A DNA stretch of 64,000 nt from Diabrotica undecimpunctata (taxonomy: Eukaryota > Arthropoda > Insecta > Coleoptera > Chrysomelidae): NCBI RefSeq assembly GCF_040954645.1, contig NC_092806.1, forward strand, positions 29,289,644-29,353,643. The letters run 5' to 3'. Under the pieces are notes generated by a model. That model saw only the letters and a program-made list of their open reading frames with translations. It had not been told where the DNA came from and made no database searches. The first letter of the stretch is position 1. Each line of letters starts with the position of its first letter. This document shows, piece after piece, positions 11,171 to 22,109 of the stretch. The position numbers and the translations under genes were made by a program.

Positions 11171-12044
11171 TCACTCCGATGTCACTGTTCTCCACTTCTT
11201 TAGAGGGGAAGAACCGGTTTCTGTCTGAGATTGCTGTTTAGTTTAGCTTTTTAGTAGTGAATCCAGTGTTCACTTATTACAGAGTATCAATGCACAAGGT
11301 CACTGAAATGCACTTTTCCAAAAAGAGTCATGCGATTGTATTTGTCTTATGTGTCTTTTTTTATTCAATTTCTTGCGCAAGATGTGACCAATGAGTTTCT
11401 TTAATACCTCTAGAGTCTAGACCATTAACACTTTTGCTCATGTTTATATGTCGATCTTCTAAAACCGTATTACGTATTTTGTGAATAATTTCTACTATGG
11501 TAGAAGTTTTTGAACATCCTTCTAATTAATCATCTATCATGGCCACGTTTCAAGTAGGTTACATAAGGCAAGTCAACTGTTAAAATGGCTGCCACAAAGT
11601 GCCAATTGATAAACATTACAGGTTAATATGATTCTTAATTTATATAAAAATAAATTGAAAACGATTTCCGGATTAGAAATCGCAACGTCAATAATCCCAT
11701 ATAAATACAATATTTGCCACTTAAAAATTGTCACAAGAAAACAGTTTTACAAATGAATAAAGTTGTTGTAAACTTTACTAACTAATTTTAAAATGAGTTG
11801 ATTAAAAATAATTCTATTCAATTAAGGCATCAACCAAGGTTGAATGGCGACCCTTTGCAACTTTTTGGGCGGCTCACCAACGCACCAATATAATTTTAGA
11901 AAAAATCAACAAACTTAGAGCGTGAGCGTGCCGAAATGTGACCGGTGACAAAAATGCGCGCTAACAGAAGAATAATAGTGGGAAACCTATTTTACTGCAA
12001 AAGTTTAATCCCTACTCCCCAGCAAATATGACGGCAAATAATCT
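11171..12044. other. Unassigned spacer with a repeat P-like trace
   Basis: Nothing coding recognised. Around 11661-11695, AACGATTTCCGGATTAGAAA followed by TCGCAACGTCAATAA resembles the central hairpin of repeat P (see 15272-15449), suggesting a worn copy. Confidence 0.35.
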
Positions 12045-12087
12045 CTGATGACTGGATTATTAACGATTTTGAAAATGGTCTGAAATT

Positions 12088-14279
12088 GAAGAGCTTATTT
12101 CCATATCTTAAATCCATGAAATGGTGAAACTCACAAATTACAGATTTTTATTTAAGAAAAAAGTAATTAAGATACAACTTTAGGAAGAGGTATAATGTCT
12201 TACAAGTTATATTGTCAATCTTTATACAGACGTACAAAAATCTTAAGGCTTTGGAAGTGCCAAAATTACAATGACATGATCTGGATTTAAGACGCTTTGG
12301 GAATAACAAGGTATTTAATAGGATTAATATCGGGTAAATTTTAATTAGTATACTCAAATATTGGATATTTAATGAAATTTTTTTATTTATTCCTAGTTTG
12401 CAGTAGGTAATGTTAGACAAAACAACTTTTAAAAATTATTCAATCATCATCATTGTCACTTGAAGTAGAGTTTTCAACAGCATTACTTGTATCAGCTGAT
12501 AAAATTTTCTGCCAAAATGACATGGCATGATGCTGTTCGAAAATACCTAGCTTACTTACAAGTACTTTAACATCTTTTAACTTATCTTTCTTAATTAAAT
12601 GGCCTAAGGCCTCTCTGTTTGGATTAAGAGATGACCATTTCTTCCCTCTTTTTAACAGTGTATGAAAACATGGAAAGATCCGAGTAGCTGGACTTGCAAC
12701 CCACTCTGCTAGCTGTTATCTCCATGGAGTTCATTTCTGTAATATTGAAGTCCATTTTGGATTTTATGTGCCTCCTAACCGATATTTTCCAACATTTGAG
12801 CCACTTTACTGAGCATTGGGAGAATAATGCAGTTTTTGTTTTGAGCTCTGCATCCATCACAAAATAGATTAATTTTCTTTATGGCTGGATTCGAGGCACT
12901 AAAAGCAGTTAAGTGTTGATACAAAGCACTACAAACCTGTGAACTACCCTTCATACCATCATTTTCGCCCCATGTATAAAATGATACATCAGTTTTATCC
13001 TGTTTAGATTTTAAACCATAATGGCGTACAATACCCAGATAGTACTGCCACAGCTGACGAGAATAAAAGGCTTCACATAAGGCTTCACATAATCGACACG
13101 TCGATTACCTTCTTCACAATAGCTACATACATCTGTACGATGTGTCAAATCCAAGATTGAATTCAGTGGTAAATATTTTGTAGTATAAGTAATGTTTACA
13201 AGACTGGGCCTCTGCTTTGCCTCCAGAAATTACTTCCACATTCCTCTTACAGAAAGTTGTGAAGGTAAATACTTCCGGTAAGGTGTCTGAAACAAAGAGA
13301 AAATAAACGTTAGTCACTATAATGAACTTATGAAAAGACAAAAAAGTAATCAGTAACTTTTTAACTTATATAGATGTATTAATTGGTTGGACTGCAAAAC
13401 TTTTAATAATGATGGCAGTAAAAATTTACTTTCTCTCGTCCATGTTTTGAACTGCACTTGAAACTCATGATATGTTGACGAATCAAATCCTTTATGTTGT
13501 TAATATGAATATTAGTGCGTTTGTCTCCTCTTCTTTCTTGTCTGGAAGAACCATTTCGGAAGTAATACGCAGCAAGGCGCTGAACACGTTTGGTCGATAT
13601 TCCGAGAATGCTGCAGAAACTGGCAGAGCACACCACTTTATATTTCTACCGTCTTTTTTCTGAACAAATAGCATATTGAAAATTCTCTGTTTCTTTCACT
13701 TAATGTTCCCCTAACACGTTTTGTTTTTTGTATTTGTATGACACTGGTAATAAATGAGTCTTGTTCTACTTTACTTTCATGGCCGTATGAAAACGCTTAT
13801 AGTCTCTAGAAGTAATCAGATTAGCTTGACAACGTCCACCATTATGTCTATAAGCTATCCGTGGCGACGAGCCACGTCTTTTATCTATATTTTTCGCCCA
13901 CTGTGCAGGTGTTCGTGATCTTTTTTTCGCAGTACGACGCGTGTGAGACACTATCTCATACAAATAAACACAGATGCTTGACCCTTACTGTACGCATTAA
14001 CTAATCGCAAACAAGTAAACATCCATGATGAGTCACGTGACTTCTATGCACTCATGGATTGGCCAGGCGGATTTAAGACGCTTTGAAAATAAACTAGTCG
14101 GGAAATAAGACGTTTTGGAAATAAATACAATTTTCAAATCCATTTTTAAATAGTAAATAAGTTGTTTTGGTGTATAAAACGATATTCTAGACCTAAAGAA
14201 AGCTATAATGTTTTCAATAAAATAAAAACCTCAAAAAATCGAAATTTTGGATTTAAGACACTTTGGAAATAGGCTCTTC
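12088..14279 (-). mobile_element. TIR DNA transposon of unnamed family (2.19 kb)
   Basis: The ends are inverted repeats: 12088-12118 (GAAGAGCTTATTTCC.., ..CTTAAATCC) against 14279-14247 (GAAGAGCCTATTTCC.., ..CTTAAATCC). AATT flanks both sides (12084-12087 and 14280-14283), a plausible 4-bp target duplication. A subterminal motif close to AAGACGCTTTGGAAATA recurs near 12286, 14073, 14107 and 14253. Flanks on both sides are halves of a repeat P copy, so the pre-insertion site can be recognised (ACGATTTTGAAAATGGTCTG before, GGAAACGTCAATCAAATAGA after). It carries one decayed minus-strand gene. Confidence 0.75.
12440..13963 (-). pseudogene. Decayed protein of the TIR transposon (transposase candidate)
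   Basis: In order from 13963: RTAKKRSRTPAQWAKNIDKR; after a shift at 13636 a segment VCSASFCSILGISTKRVQRL and RRGDKRTNIHINNIKDLIRQ; near 13150 FTTEFNLGFDTSYR with DVCSYCEEGN (a C-x2-C pair) in another frame; near 12990 SFYTWGENDGMKGSSQVCSA; near 12880 INLFCDGCRAQNKN; and an intact end IFEQHHAMSFWQKIL then SSDNDDD-stop (12440-12442). The order basic N-terminus, cysteine pair, then a DGC.xQNKN motif matches a protein type repeatedly annotated as 'uncharacterized' in insect genomes; I recall no formal name. Location inside TIRs argues that it is the mobility protein. Multiple frameshifts. Confidence 0.6.
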
Positions 14280-14283
14280 AATT

Positions 14284-14335
14284 GGAAACGTCAATCAAAT
14301 AGATTTATTCCCTCAATGGTGGTTAATTCCCATTT
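14284..14335 (+). repeat. Repeat P, right half split by the TIR transposon
   Basis: GGAAACGTCAATCAAATAGA, then TTCCC and TTAATTCCCATTTATATAT, matches the right half of repeat P (GAAACGTCAATAAAC...TTATTCCCATTTAAAT). The left half lies at about 12045-12087. The transposon inserted into it. Confidence 0.55.
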
Positions 14336-15257
14336 ATATATTTGTTACAATAGTATTATAATCAGCAATAAAATGTACATCTGAAAGGGAATGTTCCAAT
14401 CATGTGATTACATTCAAGAGAAATCGTTTTTAAGTAATTACATGATATATATCATTGTCGTCAATAGAACATTCTTAACAATTGTTTTTATTTAAAATTT
14501 TAAATTTACAACCTATCATTATCTTATCACGATATTTATTCAAGATAAGTCATTTTTCGCATTTACTCTCCAAGGCGGTTAGTGTTCATCAACTCGCCGT
14601 AGTATGCGCGGTAATTTTTTTCTCAAGAAATCATGACGAAGATGAGACGGTTCTTCCACAACTTGTGTAATTGTAAATCTCTGAAAAATCAATGTGGCGG
14701 TTATAAGGATAGCTATTCGGATATGTCCGATAAACCGTAAGATATTTTGTTATTTGCTTTTCGTGAGTAATGTTTTTGTTTGTTTGAGAGACATTCGGTT
14801 GTATACAGTCGCTGTCAAACAAACATCACAACACCTTGAAAGTCATCATGTTGGTTTACTTTATTTTTGGTTTTTATTATCTGTAAACTAACTTGTTATG
14901 TAGCGTCAATTTTTGATGTTTCCATAAAGAATGTTAGCTTACAACATATTTATCACACAATATAACACGTGATTTTAATAAAAATGTTTAATGTTAAGTT
15001 AACGTTTAACCTCATCGAAAAATATTATGACGTTTTATTCCTAATGCAAAAAAATGACAGAGGCTGACATTTATATACCTACATATCTGATCGATCATAT
15101 TGAATTTAATAACCGAATTCTGTACAAATACAAACATTTTTTTTATATGTTATTATCAAAATTAAAAAAAAAATAGTATTTGTCCCAGAATCTCCTAGTA
15201 CCTTGGAAGCTAAAACATTTGAAGTAATTCGGATAAAAATTAAGGTTAAAATGAGAC
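14336..15257. other. AT-rich spacer
   Basis: No recognisable coding or repeat structure; several short antiparallel open frames without domains. Confidence 0.4.
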
Positions 15258-15271
15258 TAAGTCGTTCTTGT

Positions 15272-15449
15272 TCTGAAGCTATTTTCTTGTGGCATTTTAA
15301 ATTAATTACTATTTAAATGGGAATAAGCCACAATTAAAGGTTAAAACACTAATGTTTGTATTTTGAGAGCGATTTCCGAAGTGGAAATTGAAACGTCAAT
15401 AAACTTACTTTAACCTTTAATTGAGGCTTATTCCCATTTAAATAGTAAT
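15272..15449 (+). repeat. Repeat P, full palindromic copy (178 bp) with 14-bp TSD
   Basis: Flanked by identical 14-mers TAAGTCGTTCTTGT at 15258-15271 and 15450-15463, a target-site duplication. Inside, ATTACTATTTAAATGGGAAT (arm from about 15304) is inverted at 15430-15449, and the arms continue through AAGCCACAATTAAAGG / CCTTTAATTGAGGCTT. The centre carries a small hairpin GATTTCC-GAAGT-GGAAATT followed by GAAACGTCAATAAA. No coding capacity. Long, variable target duplications suggest RNA-mediated (retroposon or PLE-like) insertion rather than a cut-and-paste MITE. Confidence 0.8.
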
Positions 15450-15659
15450 TAAGTCGTTCTTGTGAATATCCTATCTATATCAATCTGTTGCAAAATAACT
15501 ATCGCTTACCGAATTAAATTGTGGAAACCGTTACCTTTAATTTTATTGCCATACTGTTTCCTTGTTTTTCTTTCGGTACCGTATTAGATCCCCATACTGT
15601 TGGCGTATGGGGATCTACATCTACATCTACAAGTATTCATTTTTAGACCTATTTCTCTT

Positions 15660-16330
15660 CCTTCCTTTTCTATTCAATCCAATAACTCTTGAAAGCCTTG
15701 CAGACTATCACTTGCAGATTTTACTCCAAAATCTTTATCTTGTAAAGCCTATTTGAAAATTATATCCGAGTAGATATTATTTAACAGCGGTGATAGAATA
15801 CATCCCTGTCTATGCCTCTTTGAATGTAACAGAATGTAACATTCGGCGGTTAATCTCCTATCGACTCGTATGACTGCTTTCTGGTTGCAACAAGTTTTCT
15901 ATGATACGTAGATCTCTACCGTCAATGCCTTTGGTTCTTAATATGTTCAAAAGCGCTCCAAGCTGTACCCTTTTGAAAGTCCCTTCGTAATCGATGAAAG
16001 CCATATAAATATATTTATGTAGGTTGCGGCATTTATAGAGAAGTACATTTAAACCAAAAAGTGACTCACGGGTACCCAGCGCAGTCCTAATTCCAAACTA
16101 GCTTTTGTCTAGGTGTCTTTCGCAATGATTTCTTAGTTTTCCATTAATAATGCTAAAAAAATTTCAATGTGTGGTTCATCAGACTAATTAACCTGTAGTC
16201 GTCACATCTTTTTGCCCGCAGCTTCTTTGGAATTACTATAATAACAGACTTAAGCTATTCCTCAGATATTTCACCTAGTATACATGTCATTAAAAAACTT
16301 AACTAGAGCACTGATGTGGTCCTCTTGTAT
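15660..16330 (-). mobile_element. LINE-A-like RT fragment
   Basis: Pieces on the minus strand: ALVKFFNDMYT, then SDEPHIEIFLALL (equivalent to the LMSHTLK region), a GTRES-like RT turn, then YMAFIDYEGTFKRVQLGALLNILRTKGIDG. This is the finger/palm part of a LINE RT with motif A as FIDYEGTF. The 3' part after about 15840 is degraded. Many stops. No flanking duplication seen. Confidence 0.7.
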
Positions 16331-16499
16331 TTTTTTTTATTTGTTGTCTGATCCAGTTGCTTTCTTGTACAACCAAAGTTCTGTTTCGGTGTATCAAAGT
16401 TAATTTTACTGAAAAAGAAAATTTTTCTGAGACGTATTAATGCGAACTTAACCAGCTCTATGGAGAGACAAATTTCGCGATCAAAGTGAAAAAGGCTAG

Positions 16500-16682
16500 A
16501 ACGAGATAGCTGGGATGCCGGGGGTGCATAGACCAATAAATAGGTAGTTAAAAAGATCTGCGGGATCCAAGCGTAAGAAGAGACCGACGCAATGCTCCCG
16601 GGCGTTCGATCTGTGACCTGGACTCGACAAGGGACGTAGTGCTATTGGATGTGTGTGTGTGGTTGGAAATATGATGATGATA
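16500..16682 (+). mobile_element. Possible LINE 3' end with (GAT)n tail
   Basis: A less AT-rich stretch whose translation includes KKICGIQA and KYDDDT and which ends ATATGATGATGATA. The trinucleotide tail matches LINE 3' ends at 2700, 9846 and 52797. Coding similarity is weak. Confidence 0.35.
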
Positions 16683-17082
16683 CTGTTCACTTGTATGATT
16701 GGTTGCGAATCAGCTTTTGTATAATGTAATGTAGTAGAAAAAAATTAAACGATCTGTGTGCAATGTTCATCTTTCTAATAAATATGGCATAATTTTAATG
16801 TATGGTTCATACTCATTTAGCCCAACACGTAGTGTTCTTGAAGTTTCCTTTAATTATACAAGCATTAACCTTGTTGTTTCAAACGTTCTAATAGTTGGCA
16901 TCAAACACAATAAGCTTTAGTGATAACAAAGATATTTTTGATCAAACGGGTCCAGAGAGAAACAAAAATAAACGTTTGTCATTCCTTTTTTCAGGTAGCT
17001 TAGCTTCCTCTGTGGATGTGTTAGTTGTTGCTCTGGAACCTCAGAGTCTTTTTAACATTTTTACCACAAATTTGCCGTATTG

Positions 17083-17084
<2 letters not shown>

Positions 17085-17156
<72 letters not shown>
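17085..17156. repeat. (TA)36 microsatellite
   Basis: 72 bp of uninterrupted TA dinucleotides. Translation through it produces a spurious Tyr-Ile repeat frame at 16895-17188. Confidence 0.98.
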
Positions 17157-17158
<2 letters not shown>

Positions 17159-17214
17159 TTTATTCTATGGGTAACTGATGTATCCTAACCGATCGTCATA
17201 TTTCTACTAGGCTT

Positions 17215-18200
17215 AAGCTAAATAGTTGGCGTTTTGCTATCGGTATTCCTGTTTATTCCTGGTGCCAATGCTCGAAGGATTTTATGTTGATCTATATCTA
17301 TAGTTTCAAACGCCTTTTCATACTCTACGAATATAAGAACTTATAAGGTTTGTTGTATTCTTTTCTCTTTTCTCTTGTTACACTTTTCTATTAGCGTTTT
17401 AATAACTTTTAGAGATGATCATTTGTTCCGTATCTGGAGCGGAACCCAGTCTGTTCACAAGGTTGGTAACTATCAATTTTGTTCACAAGCCATTTTGTTA
17501 TTATCTTCATGAATAGTTTGTATGTATGGAAGAGCAAACTAATAGGTCTGCATTTAGGTCTAAAATGTCATCTGCTTTGTGCATTATGGTTATTATTGCA
17601 TTTTGCCATTGGGAGGAGTTACGAGTCTTGTCAATCAAACATTGCTTTTTCATCACATTTATTAACGTTTTTCCTCCTTCTTTGATTTGTTCTATGACTA
17701 TCCCATCTTCTCCACGTGATTCATTGTTTTCCATCTCCGAGAGAGCTCTTTTTATTTCCTCTGTTGTGATATCTGGGATGTCTTGTGAGCCTATATTTTA
17801 GACTTTTGGTATTTGAATTTTATTCGGATCTAGAAGTTCTTCTCGTTTATACAATTCGGAGTAAAAATTTTAAGTAATTTTTAAAATGTCTTCCTTATTT
17901 GTTTTAGTTTCTCCCTTTTTATTTACAAGTTTTCAAATAGTTTTCGGTCCTTCAGTCATTATTCGGCGCAGATCCTTAAAATTTTTATTTTTATCAATGG
18001 TTTATTGTATGTTTATTTATATCTTTGTTTATCTATTTATAGTGTTACATTATTAGTGTCTATTTATAGTATTACTGTCTATTTATAGTGTTACAAAATT
18101 ATCTGTGTATTTGTCTTTAAATTCTCTTCTTTTGTTTATAAGATATTTAGTAACTTGGGTGAGTTTATACTCCTCGTTTTTTGTCCTTTCGAAGAATTTT
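17215..18200 (-). mobile_element. LINE-C, linker and first half of RT
   Basis: From about 18200: RTKNEEYKLTQVTKYLINKR, RRIMTEGPKTI, KGETKTNKEDIL, FYSELYKREELLDP, then DIPDITTEEIKRALSEMENN, GEDGIVIEQIKEGGKTLINV, SSQWQNAIITIMHK, a degraded GFR....ND region, and VLIFVEYEKAFETIDIDQHK (motif A with the aspartate replaced by glutamate). It stops before motif B. The linker contains an internal tandem expansion (18030-18105). Decayed, 3'-deleted. Confidence 0.8.
18038..18105 (+). repeat. Short tandem repeat inside LINE-C
   Basis: Three copies of TCTATTTATAGTRTTAC with slightly variable spacers. They interrupt the LINE linker reading frame. Confidence 0.75.
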
Positions 18201-19250
18201 TGTTATTGTAGAGAATTCTTAGATGTTCTGGGTACATACCAAAATAAAACATAAACGGTAAAAACTCTTCGGCGAATAAGAGTGGCGCGCTGTAATCAAG
18301 GAAATTGAAATATTAACTCACCATATTTTTCCGGGAGTAAACAAAGAGAAGGGAGATCGAGTGGTAAAGACGATGGGGAAGTACATCGTTGTCATCTAGA
18401 ATGACATAAAAAATATGCAAATAATTGAAGCAGTGGTGTCTGCAAAGACTAACCTGATACCAATTTCGCTTTCTGCTATGCTTGTAATAAAAATGTTTTC
18501 ATCTAATTCCAGAATTAGTTCCACTATATGGTACAATTGAGATAAAAATTGAATTGTTTGAAAAAATATAGCATAATTACAACTTGTTCACAAAGCATCA
18601 TTAAGGTTTATTACATAAAAATCTCTCGTTACACATATATGATTATCATGTACCTACGGTTCAATAAACACATTAAAATCTAAAAATAACAAGGACAACT
18701 AAATAACAAAAATTTCCATGTCAAAACTAATCTTCCCGTGTGTAGATATCGTGACCACATAGGTAAATTCTACACAGTGGAGTAGTAAAAACGTTAAAAA
18801 CGTTAAAGGGGTAAATCCTGAGATTACATTACTATAGTTAAACAAACTGTTATATATTTGATAGGAATTTTTACTATTTGTGCGTCAATAATCAAGCTAT
18901 TTAATTTTATAAACCAGAGAAAATAGCAAATAAAAGTGTTTTTCGTGACACTCTAATACAGGTATAACTGCTTTTGATCAATTTGGTGATAGCAATATGT
19001 AAAATAAAATGTGCAAGATTACACGTCATTTTTTACTAATGAAAAATACACAATGTAACATCGCTATTTGATTTTAAATAATAAAGGTCAAGACCAGTAA
19101 ATTATATGGAAAAGTGGCACAATTTTACAGAAAAATCATAGAAAATCCTTTGGCGTGGTAATAGTGACATTATTAAATATATTCAGCTATACAAATTTCA
19201 AGAAGTCTAACTTAACAGTCATTGCAAAATTGAACTTGTTTATCCCAGAA
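18201..19250. other. AT-rich spacer
   Basis: Nothing recognised in six frames or as terminal repeats. Confidence 0.4.
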
Positions 19251-19293
19251 AAAATTTATGTTTAAAAGGTATTATCTTTTAAACATAAATTTT
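19251..19293. repeat. Perfect 18-bp-arm hairpin
   Basis: AAAATTTATGTTTAAAAG (19251-19268) is exactly inverted at 19276-19293 with a 7-base loop. It adjoins a larger foldback repeat. Confidence 0.9.
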
Positions 19294-19349
19294 ACAAAAT
19301 AAAATTACTTTTTATTTAAAAATCAATTCTATACTTGTTAATTTTTGTT

Positions 19350-19622
19350 GAATTATGCTTACTATTTTTACAAATACCTACCTTTTTTGACCGAAAAACA
19401 ATACAAATACATTTTAAAAAAATTAATTGTTATAAACTTTTTATAATTATAGATAAAAATAGTAAGATTAAGTATGTAAATTGTAATATCTTAATTATAA
19501 ATACAGATTAATTCCATATTTTTTTTTATAGTCATACAAAAATTATAACAATTAATTTTGGTACAACATATTTGTATTGATTTTGAGAAAAAGTAATTGT
19601 AAAAAATAATAAGCATAATTAG
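19350..19622. repeat. Foldback (palindromic) repeat, about 270 bp
   Basis: The left arm, about 19352-19450 (starting AATTATGCTTACTATTTTTA; later CAATACAAATACATTTTA and AATTAATTGTTATAA), is inverted at 19622-19535 (AATTATGCTTATTATTTTTT; ATCAATACAAATATG; AATTAATTGTTATAA). Roughly 80 bp of arm at an eyeballed 80 percent identity. Non-coding; a MITE or hairpin element. No target duplication identified. Confidence 0.65.
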
Positions 19623-20195
19623 AAAGCTCTACTTCTCATGACGTCCAGATGTGTACGAAAAAGAGATACACCACCATACCAAGTCCCCTAGGGCTCGATA
19701 ACACAGAAAGAGTCCCACCAGAGCTCAATTCTTGTGATATCGTAGATATTAGTAGTATAAATAATAATATTTTAAATTGTTTAATCCAATTATCCGGTTA
19801 AATAAACCATTCACAAATTAACTAAATGCATTTAAATGATATATGCCAGGTAGCACTCCAAATTAAAAAAAAAAAATTAATTTTCGTTGATTAGAACCGG
19901 ATATATTGCAACTTTTATAAATTTGAATTTATGAGTTGAATTTTTGAAATAGTAAAATAGCTGTTCTTTGGTCCATCATGGACGGCTTATTTTCAAAACA
20001 ATATTTCTTACATGTTTTTTGTCTAAACTTGAGCTCTTAATCTTTCAAATGGTTCTTTTTAAATTTCTTATTGTTTATAAACAAAACCTCGGTGAATTTT
20101 CGAAAAAAAAGGGCTAACTCTGGTTTTAATAGTCGTAGAACATTATGTTTTATTTTGAATTCGTGTCGAATGCCAACATGGAGAATAAAAAAAAT

Positions 20196-20604
20196 AACTC
20201 GGACATTAAAAAAATGCAACTTAAATAGAATCGAGGCTTTTGAACTCTGGTTATACCGCAGAGTATTAAAAATATCATGGACTAATAGAATTACAAATAA
20301 AGAAGTACTGGAAAGGGTTGGTAGAGAAACAGAACTAATCACCACTATACAAACCAGAAAACTGGAATACCTAGGCCACGTGATGAGGCGACCAAAATAT
20401 GAAATTTTGAGACTCATAATACAGGGAAAGATTCAAGGAAGAAGATCTGTTGGCCGAAGCCAGAACTCATGGTTGAAGAATCTACGTGATTGGTATCAAT
20501 GCAGATCGATTGATTTGTTTAGAGCAGCAAGTTCAAAAATAAAAATAGCCATTATGATTGCCAACCTCCGTAGGGAGACCGCACTCTAAGAAGAAGAAGA
20601 ATGT
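20196..20604 (+). mobile_element. LINE-A 3' end, well preserved C-terminus, AAG tail
   Basis: Open frame with TLKKCNLNRIEAFELWLYRR, ISWTNRITNKEVLERVG, RKLEYLGHVMRRPKYEI, LIIQGKIQGRRSVGR and SWLKNLRDW, stop at 20587-20589 followed by an AAGAAGAAGAAG tail. This is the post-RT C-terminal region of LINE-A; the RT itself is missing (5' truncation near 20196). Upstream in-frame residues are unrelated flanking translation. One of the least damaged copies here. Confidence 0.85.
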
Positions 20605-21486
20605 TTTTGTTGTATTTCCCTTTATAAAAAGTTTGATTTATTTATAACCTAGAGAAACTTCAGGTTTTCCCAGAAAAGAGTAGTCTGTGGAAATTATAAA
20701 CTGCTTATCTATATTTAAGAATCTTGCTTTAGATTTTACTAACATGCTCTGTTGACGGCAAATGTTTAATAAAATGTAATCAAAAATTTTAAATTTAGTA
20801 CATGAGCTACGAAAATAAAGCAAAAAATCGTTCAGATACTGATCCAGTACTTAGCTATCTGCAAATTTTATATATTCAATGTAAAATTTGACATTAATAT
20901 TGTCTGCATTCATGCTCTGGATTAATATTGTCATGGAAACTCGCAATACAGAGCAAAATATGATTTATGACAATATCGGACAATATTGGATATCTTGTGT
21001 AGGAGTAACTAACCATCCGAAAGAAGGCTTATTTCAAGGCGTGTTTTAATTCCTTTGTTTAGAGAGATTTGTAATAAAGGACAACAAACATTTATCGGTC
21101 GAATCTGTAAATATATATGCAGCTGTGCGGAAACAAAAATAAAATTTTTATTTACCTAAATAAAAATATGTTCATATTTATAAATTTTTAATAATAGTCA
21201 TCTTATTGATCTTTTAAATGTTTTGAAGAAACTTTGAGATAAAGTAATCTTCTTAGTCTTCCAACTAAATTACCATTTTTGTTAGTGTTTTTTTTTTCTA
21301 TGTTTTTTTTATTTCCTGGTTTCATTTGAAACCAGGAAAAATTGGAAAAATTTTGCCGACCATGGGAAACCAGTATCCTTTGAGCTTTACAGCCCAGTAA
21401 CGTTTTTATACAGGGTATAGTGAGAAAATCAAAACACTGGTCAAATATTTATCAATTACGGTTAAGATTTAACGGGTGACGATTGA
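20605..21486. other. AT-rich spacer with one small hairpin
   Basis: No coding similarity. Contains a perfect hairpin TTTCCTGGTTTCA (21312-21324) / TGAAACCAGGAAA (21327-21339). Confidence 0.45.
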
Positions 21487-22109
21487 AGATTCTTCTTTTT
21501 TGTGTGCTTCATCTATTAGGGTAGTTGGCGATCATTACGGCCCATTTTACTCTGCCTGCACCAGTTCCGAAGATTTCTTTTGTTGTTTTTCCACTCCAAT
21601 GTTTTAAATTTTTCAACCAGGATATTTTTTATTTCTTAGTATGTGACCAAAGTAGCTCATGTTTAGCACATATTAAAAAGTAAAGGCAACAGTACATATT
21701 CTTGTCGTACTCCTCGTCTTATAGGTATCTCTTTATATTTCTGTTGATCTACTCGTATTGTGCCTTCTAATATCGGTATAAATTGGTAATGGATTCTCAC
21801 ATCCAGATCATCTATTTTTGTGTTCCGTAATATGTTTGCAAGCCTTCTGTGTTGTATTTTATTGTAGGCTTTCGCAAACTTAACTAGACATATAAATACG
21901 TCAGATTTGACATCCCAACTTCGTTCTTTGAGTGTTTTTACAGTAAATAATGCCTCTCTAATGCCAAAGCCTTTTATAGACCCTTTTTCCTGGAATAATA
22001 TATCATATATTAACCAGACTGTCGTCTTGTTTTTTGTAGACACGTTCATGTATCACTCGCAAGAAGACTTAAAACATGGTTCATCAAGCTGATCGTTGTA
22101 TATTCTTTA
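21487..22109 (-). mobile_element. LINE-A, 3' portion (interrupted copy)
   Basis: Minus strand: KGFGIREALFTVKTLKERSW, DVFICLVKFAKAYNKIQHRR (motif A with Asp to Lys), ANILRNTKIDDLDVRI, PIRRGVRQEYVLLPLLFN (motif B), then a large internal deletion to MSYFGHILRNKKYPG and W.GKTTKEIFGTGAGRVKWAV, ending GCACACAAAAAAGAAGAA. Its 5' continuation lies at 23056-23195 across a Harbinger insertion. Non-functional: catalytic Asp lost, motif C deleted. Confidence 0.85.

Noticed and set aside
16895..17188. 97-codon frame with a Tyr-Ile repeat
   Set aside because: Produced by translating through the (TA)36 microsatellite.
18038..18105. Direct repeats considered as a CRISPR-like array
   Set aside because: Units are 17 bp with trivial spacers inside a LINE; a local tandem duplication in a eukaryotic sequence.
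20071..20195. N-terminal part of the 172-codon open frame 20071-20589
   Set aside because: Residues before TLKKCNLN do not match the LINE-A protein; they are flanking DNA read in frame by chance.
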